Assembly: GCA_003648225.1 (NCBI GenBank)
Contig: QMOL01000064.1
Coordinates: 1 to 10,958, forward strand
Direction: 5' to 3'
Source: Chlamydiota bacterium
GTDB taxonomy: Bacteria > Auribacterota > UBA3054 > B51-G9
DNA length: 10,958 nt
This document shows, piece by piece, positions 6,099 to 10,958 of the stretch. Made by a program: the position numbers and the translations under genes. How positions within the stretch are numbered: position 1 is the first letter of the stretch; every line of letters starts with the position of its first letter. The notes below the pieces were generated by a model, which ran no database searches, was not told the DNA's origin, and saw only the letters and a program-made list of their open reading frames with translations.

Positions 6099-7708
6099 TG
6101 CTTGCTCACCTTATTTCTTGTTTTGGTTCTATCAGTTTGCGGATTAACTTTATTAGAATTGAATGTTTGACCGACCGAACCGGTCGTAACGTTTTGTTGC
6201 ATTGGATAAATGAACATGTCGCCGTAGTGGGGTATTTCTTTATTTTCTATCGGGTCGAATGCCTTGATTGGTTGCGAAATGCCGATCATTTTCCTAGCTT
6301 CATTCGGCGTGATTATTCCCGACATTGACATTTTGACGATATTTTGTTCTTTCTTGCTGCGTTCGATCCTTTCAAACCGGTTCCACCGAATGTTGATTTT
6401 CTTTGCCTTCCGGATACCAATGCCCTGCAGGTCAAGAATTAACCGGAATAATGGTATGATCACGTTCGTGGATAACAAGTATTGCGTGGTTTGATTTCTC
6501 TTGTCGAATGCTTCAAGGTTCTGACTTGACTGCGCTTCGGATTTTCCAATGCCCAATGCCACCGGTGGAACACGTAATGCAGACATTATCTCGGTTCGCA
6601 ATTCTTCAAGATAATCAATAAAATTCAATGCGACCCTATAATCACCGCCTAACGTTTTAGCATCCACCCCATATGGCACGCCAACGTCGTTTGAGGGATG
6701 ACTTTTCAAATCATTAATGAAGTTAGTAATTTGAGCTTTTGGTATTCGAGGTATCTTTTCGTTCCCAAATATCCAAAGATTTTTAGGCGAACCGTATCTA
6801 TGTAACGCCTTTATGGCGTCCGCCCACACGTTAAGTTTACGTTTGACGTATTCCACGAGCGGATGTATGACCGAATAACCGTAAGGATCTTCAACCGTGG
6901 CATTCCGTTTCCATTGTATGATTTCATATGGGAAGAAAAATTCTTGTGCGTATGCCGAGAATTCCCAATACCCATACACGTTACGTCGATAATCAGTTTC
7001 AACAAACATGTAACGTGGATCCATGTTGAATAACTTGACCACTTCGTTGTCCATTACGACCGGTTGTAAATAATTATTACCATACAAAAAGTAATTAATT
7101 AACGCGTTCTTCATTTTCTCGTCAAATTTAATGTACGAACTTTCCCGGAAATCAATTAGTATTTCTCTTGCCTGCTTGTTATCACATTCAATATCAAATC
7201 CCGGTTGAATGACTTCTTCAGCGCGTTCTTCGATTGCCGCCGCCACGATAGGTTCACGTCGATAAATCTTTTCAATTATGTCCAGATTAATCGGGTGCGG
7301 TTGTAACGTGGTAATAATTGCGGTATTCCGTGTCGGATATAACCGTGAAACATTCCTGCTTTTTGTTAACAAAAGTAAGTTACGTTGCTGAACCCGTTCG
7401 TAATAGATTGACCTATTTAGGTTGTCTTTATACTTTTCAAATAAATCGGGTTCCGTGCTTAGAATTTCATTCATTCGTAAGTCTTTACTAAACACGATTC
7501 TATTAACGGATTCTTCGATTTTTTGTTGAATTTGATCCTTAAATTTCGTTAGATATTTATTTAGTCCATTTTCGCTTCCGTGATAAGATTCGGATCCGTG
7601 AATGTCTTGGTCGGTCAAGTAATTATTACTTTCTTTACTTTCTGATTCTATCACGTAAAGCATTAGTTCGGTTAATGTTTCGGGATTGATCCGTCTTTTC
7701 CGCGTCAT
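6095..7708 (-). CDS. Portal protein
   Basis: This 537-residue protein forms the dodecameric ring at one capsid vertex through which DNA enters and leaves. An unusually long polar N-terminal region (about 130 residues, rich in S, N, E, K and R) precedes the portal core: I-Y-R-R-E-P-I-V-A-A-A-I-E-E-R-A-E-E-V, then Y-F-L-Y-G-N-N-Y-L-Q-P-V-V, F-N-M-D-P-R-Y-M-F-V and D-P-Y-G-Y-S-V-I-H-P-L. These are the familiar 'yGN.y.....' and 'dp.yG.S.i.p' segments of HK97/SPP1-type portals. R-V-P-P-V-A-L-G-I-G and the later G-I-I-T-P-N-E-A-R-K-M-I-G fit the stem and C-terminal motifs. It is first in the leftward operon. There is no GGTGA site before its ATG, and a TATA box lies at the right distance for a leaderless message. 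Unlike most tailed viruses, it is divergent from the terminase. Confidence 0.88.
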   Translation of the reverse strand: MTRKRRINPETLTELMLYVIESESKESNNYLTDQDIHGSESYHGSENGLNKYLTKFKDQIQQKIEESVNRIVFSKDLRMNEILSTEPDLFEKYKDNLNRSIYYERVQQRNLLLLTKSRNVSRLYPTRNTAIITTLQPHPINLDIIEKIYRREPIVAAAIEERAEEVIQPGFDIECDNKQAREILIDFRESSYIKFDEKMKNALINYFLYGNNYLQPVVMDNEVVKLFNMDPRYMFVETDYRRNVYGYWEFSAYAQEFFFPYEIIQWKRNATVEDPYGYSVIHPLVEYVKRKLNVWADAIKALHRYGSPKNLWIFGNEKIPRIPKAQITNFINDLKSHPSNDVGVPYGVDAKTLGGDYRVALNFIDYLEELRTEIMSALRVPPVALGIGKSEAQSSQNLEAFDKRNQTTQYLLSTNVIIPLFRLILDLQGIGIRKAKKINIRWNRFERIERSKKEQNIVKMSMSGIITPNEARKMIGISQPIKAFDPIENKEIPHYGDMFIYPMQQNVTTGSVGQTFNSNKVNPQTDRTKTRNKVSKQ

Positions 7709-7733
7709 TAATCACATAAAAATGCAATAAATA

Positions 7734-7741
7734 TATATAAA
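7734..7741 (-). promoter_or_regulatory. TATA box of the leftward structural operon
   Basis: The minus strand reads TTTATATA, an exact archaeal TATA-box core. Its centre lies about 29 bases before the portal ATG, which places transcription start at, or within two or three bases of, the ATG and predicts a leaderless portal mRNA. A purine-rich BRE element is not obvious upstream. If the host were bacterial the AT-rich stretch could be read differently, but no convincing -35 element is present. Confidence 0.5.
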
Positions 7742-7758
7742 TAAAAACAGAAAAGTAT

Positions 7759-7778
7759 GTATAATATTGTATAATATC
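7759..7778 (+). promoter_or_regulatory. Tandem TATA-like repeat, rightward packaging operon promoter
   Basis: Two copies of GTATAATAT in direct tandem, exactly one helical turn (10 bases) apart, precede the ATG at 7797. The second copy is centred about 24 bases, and the first about 34 bases, before the ATG, so either could act as an archaeal TATA box giving a very short or absent leader. Each also contains TATAAT, a bacterial -10 match, but without a -35 partner. Confidence 0.45.
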
Positions 7779-7780
7779 AT

Positions 7781-7790
7781 TCACGCGTGA
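7781..7790. promoter_or_regulatory. Perfect 10-base palindrome, candidate operator
   Basis: TCACGCGTGA is a perfect palindrome located between the tandem TATA-like repeat and the first rightward ATG. It lies where a bound repressor would block transcription initiation of the packaging operon. I did not see a second copy elsewhere in the window. Its last bases (GTGA) could alternatively act as a weak ribosome site for the 7797 gene. Confidence 0.35.
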
Positions 7791-7796
7791 TAAAAA

Positions 7797-8072
7797 ATGT
7801 GCCCCGATTTTTACGAATCCAAGCTTCAATGGACTTCAAAAAGATCGGACATGCATTACTTGAGGGTTTCAACGTCTTTGGCGCGTAGTCCACTATACCC
7901 GTTTAGACCCGACGATAAAATCGCCTGCACGACAGACGGCAAGTTTTTGATATTCTGCAAGGACGAAGATAAAGACGAATTAATGAAAATCCTTAACGGC
8001 GAGAAATCAATTCCTACTTTTAAAAAACTTATCGAAGAAGAAATTTATGACGATATTTATGAAGAAATATAG
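7797..8072 (+). CDS. Hypothetical 91-residue protein, first gene of packaging operon
   Basis: A small protein not recognised from sequence. The N-terminal half is basic and aromatic (L-Q-W-T-S-K-R-S-D-M-H-Y-L-R-V-S-T-S-L-A-R-S-P-L-Y-P-F), the middle has a short strand pattern (K-I-A-C-T-T-D-G-K-F-L-I-F-C-K), and the C-terminus is a very acidic helix ending D-D-I-Y-E-E-I. This charge split resembles small regulators or DNA-mimic tails, but no helix-turn-helix is clear. The ATG follows the divergent promoter with little or no leader. The TAG stop overlaps the ribosome site of the next gene, so it is co-translated with the probable small terminase. A packaging accessory or regulator role is possible from context only. 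Confidence 0.6.
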   Translation: MCPDFYESKLQWTSKRSDMHYLRVSTSLARSPLYPFRPDDKIACTTDGKFLIFCKDEDKDELMKILNGEKSIPTFKKLIEEEIYDDIYEEI

Positions 8073-8077
8073 GTGAT
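8071..8077 (+). promoter_or_regulatory. Ribosome binding site for the Cys-rich small terminase candidate
   Basis: AGGTGAT lies four bases before the ATG at 8082 and overlaps the TAG stop of the upstream gene, indicating coupled translation. Confidence 0.55.
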
Positions 8078-8081
8078 GTGA

Positions 8082-8708
8082 ATGGTCGTAAACCCAGATC
8101 CTGCTTGGGATACCGTCTATCTTGCAAAGATACAAGCGATTGAAGAACAATGGGCGCACCCAAAAGGTAAAGAACACATATGCGGTTTTCCTACCCGGAA
8201 TGGCGAACCATGTAAACGGTTCCCAGTTGAAATTGGCGGTAAAATAGTAAACGGTCGTTGTGGAATACACGGTGGGTATCCAAAAATATCCAATGCCGTG
8301 AAGGCAATAGTTTCAAAGAAAGTCGATTTCATGCAATGTGATACTTGTAGTATCAGTCAAGAAGGTCGTTGTGATTACTACCGCAAGAATCAGACTTGTC
8401 CAATTGAAGCGGAAATGTACCAAATCCTATGGGATAACCTAAATGCAATATACAAGTTTGACGATTTTCCAAGTCAGGTGATGTTAGATTCTGCAATACG
8501 CGATTTCATACGGAGGGACAGGGCGTGGCGATTAGAAAACGCAATCGGCACAATGTGGTCAATAAAAAGCGGCGTGTCAAATTACTACGAACGCGCCACG
8601 GAAGCGATTGCAAAATGGTTTGATAGACTTGGCATACTACGAAAGAAAACTGACGTTAAGACTCTTGGTGAAATGATGCAGGCAATGAGGAAATTAAATG
8701 ACACTTGA
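8082..8708 (+). CDS. Probable terminase small subunit with two Cys clusters
   Basis: A 208-residue protein whose stop codon lies 11 bases inside the large terminase gene, the normal place of TerS, which recognises viral DNA and hands it to TerL. Cluster 1 (C34-x9-C44-x15-C60-x2-H63) sits in the pattern 'C.f.TrnG.pCkr.....GrC.iHGG', a small zinc-type module often found in phage genomes near or within terminase genes. Cluster 2 (C86-x2-C89-x7-C97-x8-C106) looks like another metal site. Residues about 110-208 are helical, including S-A-I-R-D-F-I-R-R-D-R-A-W-R and a basic helix near I-L-R-K-K-T-D, as expected for oligomerisation and DNA contact. A classical helix-turn-helix is not evident. TerS assignment depends mainly on position; an HNH-like or zinc accessory protein is the alternative. 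Confidence 0.55.
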   Translation: MVVNPDPAWDTVYLAKIQAIEEQWAHPKGKEHICGFPTRNGEPCKRFPVEIGGKIVNGRCGIHGGYPKISNAVKAIVSKKVDFMQCDTCSISQEGRCDYYRKNQTCPIEAEMYQILWDNLNAIYKFDDFPSQVMLDSAIRDFIRRDRAWRLENAIGTMWSIKSGVSNYYERATEAIAKWFDRLGILRKKTDVKTLGEMMQAMRKLNDT

Positions 8709-10958
8709 AGAATCCAGTCCGCTTGCAACGTTATCACCACAAGAATTTCAGTATATCGTGGAAGATCCGGTCAAGTTCGATCTATTTTTTTATGGTGTGT
8801 GGGACTATTGGTACCAAGCACCTGTAATTAGAGATACACACGACGCGATTGCCGCCGTGTTCGGTCGCCAGACGGGAAAGTGTTTACACGAAGATACTGA
8901 AATCTTATGTAAAAATGGCGAAATAAAGAAAATAAAAGAACTGTCCGAAGGCGAAGAAATATTCGGTTTATCTGATAATCTAAAGATAATTCCACAGAAA
9001 ATAACAAAAATTCATACCAATGGAATAAAAGAATGTTACAAAGTAACAACAAATTACGGTTTTGAAATAATTGCTACCGAGGAGCATCCATTTAGAACTT
9101 TTGATCAATGGAAACCACTAAAAACATTAAAAGAAAAGGAACACATAGCAATTCCACGGTGTATTAAGTGGTATCCAAAAAAGGTTTTTAACTTAAAGAA
9201 ATATAAGATCAAAATATTAGCATATTTACTTGCTGACGGTTACACGCATAAAAATGGATCGATCAGATTTACTAACACCTCAAAAAAGTTACGTAATGAA
9301 TTCATTCGTTGTGCAAAAAAATTTGGTGATGTTCATATAATAGAAAGAAAAGAACCACGAAACGAAGTAGTGACCGTTGAAGTAAGCAGAAGAGGACATT
9401 CACGTTACACACACAATCCCGTCCGTGCTTGGTTAAACAAGATTAATTATAAATTAGGAAAATCGATTGACAAAGAAATACCATCAGTAATATTTACTCA
9501 GGATAAAAGAAATCTAAGAATATTTCTTAATAGACTTTTTTCTTGTGATGGATATGTCGCAATCTCAAAGGATGGTTCTTTATCAATTGGATATAGTTCT
9601 TCATCGAAAAAAATGATCTTACAAGTAAGGCATCTTCTATTAAGATTTAACATAAACGCAAGAGTTAGAGAAAAAAAGATAAAAACTAATAATATCTGGT
9701 TCACAACTTACGAATTATCATTTGGTAATAAAAAAGACATTATAAATTTCGCATTTAATATAGGCATAAAAGAAAAATATGACAAATTAGCTCGAATCGT
9801 AAAAAAAGTAAAAGATAAAGTTACAAATAATAACAGAGATGTCATACCATTAGATATTATCAAACTCATTTCTGAAGAAAAAATTAAATTAAAAAAGAGT
9901 TGGAATGAACTCGGATTAAAACGAAAACCCAAAAAATATAATCCACAGCGAGAAAAAGTTTTGGAATATGGACAAAAACTAAACTCTCAAAAAATAATAA
10001 ACTATGCAAAAAGCGATGTTTTTTGGGATAGAATCAAAAAAATTGAGTATGTCGGTAGATTTAATACTTATAATCTAACAACAGAAAGCGGTAATTTTAT
10101 AGCAAATGATATATTTGTCCATAATTCTGATATCGTATCCCGAAGGGAAAATTACAATGGTGCTACTAATACCTTAGACGACTTGATTGCCATTCTTGTA
10201 GCACCCGCACAACGACAGTCCGAAAATCTTTACAGTCGGTGTAAGAAATACCTAAACCGAAGTCCGATCCTACTTGCCGAATTAAAGGAAGGTCGGGTAT
10301 TACAAAAAGGAATCGAATTCATAAACGGATACACGATTGTTAACATGCCAATCGGTCAAAGCGCCGATAAGGTACGTGGTTTTTCGGTTGACGAATTGGT
10401 ATTTGAAGAAGCGGCATTCATTCCCGGCGCCGCATATGACGCGCTTACGGATTCATTACTATCCACCGCAGGAACTGAAATTCGTATTGGAACGCCATTC
10501 GGTAAGGCAAATCCTTTGTACATAGCATTCGAGAATGCATTCCGGATTCATACCATTCCTGAGAATCGGTGGGAAGCGTGGGATATCACAAAAGACGATA
10601 TGATAATCAAGAAGTTTGATAACGTGGATATGGACGACGCATGGTCCTGCCACCATTACCCTTCACAAGTGGGACTGAATACCTATAAAGACTTTCAGGT
10701 TTATGCAACAGAAGTCTGGGACATGAAACTTGAAAATGACCGACGATTCGCCAAGCAACACCGTGGTTGGCGCGTTATCAAGACCGAAAATAAAATGTAT
10801 ATCGGTCAACTACTGACAGAACATTGGGAAGTGGTAGAAAAACTTCCACAAGAAGTACGGATTAAATACACGAGCGTGAAGGAATTACTTGACAGTCCGA
10901 TACACGTTGTCGTGGGATTCCCGCAAATCAATCCCAAACGACTGAAACGGCAGTTAAA
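8698..10958 (+). CDS. terL: Terminase large subunit with in-frame intein (3' end outside window)
   Basis: TerL is the ATPase that drives DNA into the procapsid and the nuclease that cuts the concatemer. The gene starts at ATG 8698, with GAGG seven bases upstream and overlapping the end of the preceding gene, and stays open to the edge (753 codons). N-extein: 61 residues containing D-P-V-K-F-D-L-F-F-Y, Y-Q-A-P-V-I (adenine-binding Q motif) and the start of Walker A, F-G-R-Q-T-G-K. After the intein, C-extein begins S-D-I-V-S, so the spliced P-loop is G-R-Q-T-G-K-S. Downstream are V-R-G-F-S-V-D-E-L-V-F-E-E-A-A-F-I-P (Walker B and catalytic Glu region) and I-G-T-P-F-G-K-A-N-P-L-Y, the coupling motif ('sTp.g..n.fy'). 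The Walker B acid is Glu, giving E-E in place of the usual D-E. Only 338 extein residues are visible; the nuclease domain is mostly outside. Confidence 0.88.
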   Translation, partial: MTLEESSPLATLSPQEFQYIVEDPVKFDLFFYGVWDYWYQAPVIRDTHDAIAAVFGRQTGKCLHEDTEILCKNGEIKKIKELSEGEEIFGLSDNLKIIPQKITKIHTNGIKECYKVTTNYGFEIIATEEHPFRTFDQWKPLKTLKEKEHIAIPRCIKWYPKKVFNLKKYKIKILAYLLADGYTHKNGSIRFTNTSKKLRNEFIRCAKKFGDVHIIERKEPRNEVVTVEVSRRGHSRYTHNPVRAWLNKINYKLGKSIDKEIPSVIFTQDKRNLRIFLNRLFSCDGYVAISKDGSLSIGYSSSSKKMILQVRHLLLRFNINARVREKKIKTNNIWFTTYELSFGNKKDIINFAFNIGIKEKYDKLARIVKKVKDKVTNNNRDVIPLDIIKLISEEKIKLKKSWNELGLKRKPKKYNPQREKVLEYGQKLNSQKIINYAKSDVFWDRIKKIEYVGRFNTYNLTTESGNFIANDIFVHNSDIVSRRENYNGATNTLDDLIAILVAPAQRQSENLYSRCKKYLNRSPILLAELKEGRVLQKGIEFINGYTIVNMPIGQSADKVRGFSVDELVFEEAAFIPGAAYDALTDSLLSTAGTEIRIGTPFGKANPLYIAFENAFRIHTIPENRWEAWDITKDDMIIKKFDNVDMDDAWSCHHYPSQVGLNTYKDFQVYATEVWDMKLENDRRFAKQHRGWRVIKTENKMYIGQLLTEHWEVVEKLPQEVRIKYTSVKELLDSPIHVVVGFPQINPKRLKRQL
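8881..10125 (+). mobile_element. LAGLIDADG homing intein in the TerL P-loop
   Basis: A 415-residue protein-splicing element. Splicing blocks are complete: Cys1 in C-L-H-E-D-T-E-I (block A), G-F-E-I-I-A-T-E-E-H-P-F (block B, with T-x-x-H), and the C-terminal Y-N-L-T-T-E-S-G-N-F-I-A-N-D-I-F-V-H-N (block F, penultimate His and terminal Asn), followed by Ser+1. Two homing-endonuclease motifs are present, L-L-A-D-G-Y (Asp at intein residue 119) and L-F-S-C-D-G-Y (Asp at 223), so DNA cleavage may be intact. The frame is uninterrupted. Composition differs sharply from the host gene: by hand count 15 of 24 arginines are AGA/AGG here against 2 of 19 in the visible extein, and a sample of 60 bases at 9181-9240 has 15 G+C against 29 at 10381-10440. 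This indicates recent acquisition. Confidence 0.9.

Noticed and set aside
7760..7775. Two bacterial -10 hexamers (TATAAT) upstream of the 7797 gene
   Set aside because: No -35 element is visible at the right distance and the spacing to the ATG fits archaeal TATA boxes better; kept as part of the TATA-like repeat rather than called as a sigma-dependent promoter.
8828..9932. Leftward open frames with membrane-like Phe/Leu stretches inside the terminase region
   Set aside because: They lie antisense to the AT-rich intein, whose intact splicing and endonuclease motifs fix the real reading frame.
1..10958. CRISPR arrays, tRNA genes, attachment sites, integrase or transposase genes
   Set aside because: I saw no spaced direct repeats, cloverleaf-like segments or recognisable recombinase motifs; the only mobile element supported is the intein.

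Overview
The window looks like part of the genome of a tailed double-stranded DNA virus (class Caudoviricetes, HK97 lineage) or an integrated copy of one. The likely host is an archaeon, although a bacterial host is not excluded. Evidence for a virus is a nearly complete packaging and head-assembly module: terminase, portal, capsid maturation protease with scaffold, HK97-fold capsid protein and two neck proteins. Evidence for archaea is weaker. It consists of the C-terminus of a family B DNA polymerase, archaeal-type TATA boxes placed so that the portal message would be leaderless, GGTGA-type ribosome binding sites, and a U-tract rather than a stem-loop at the end of the structural operon. Base composition is about 40% G+C by eye.

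Layout. Bases 3-242 (+) are the last 79 codons of PolB. It converges on a long leftward operon (277-7708, minus strand) that is read from right to left. In order of transcription it encodes portal, a 72-residue polar protein, a protease-scaffold fusion, two decoration-like proteins, the major capsid protein, a head-tail adaptor, a head-closure protein, a 57-residue ORF, a 93-residue basic protein, a 126-residue beta-rich protein and a 121-residue coiled-coil protein. Genes overlap or are a few bases apart, and most have their own GGTGA ribosome site. An 88-base divergent promoter region (7709-7796) separates this operon from a rightward packaging operon: a 91-residue unknown, a Cys-rich probable small terminase, and a large terminase that runs off the right edge.

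The large terminase gene is split by a full-length LAGLIDADG homing intein of 415 residues, inserted inside the ATP-binding P-loop. The intein is much richer in A+T than its host gene and uses different arginine codons, so it looks like a recent arrival.

How the genes work together: the portal nucleates a procapsid built from capsid protein around the scaffold; the protease removes the scaffold; the terminase subunits recognise DNA and pump it through the portal; decoration proteins stabilise the expanded head; adaptor and closure proteins seal it for tail joining. No tail tube, tape measure, baseplate, lysis or integrase gene is visible.

The most unusual whole-window signal is that I find no GGCC tetranucleotide on reading all 10,958 bases, which suggests past selection by a GGCC-cutting restriction system.
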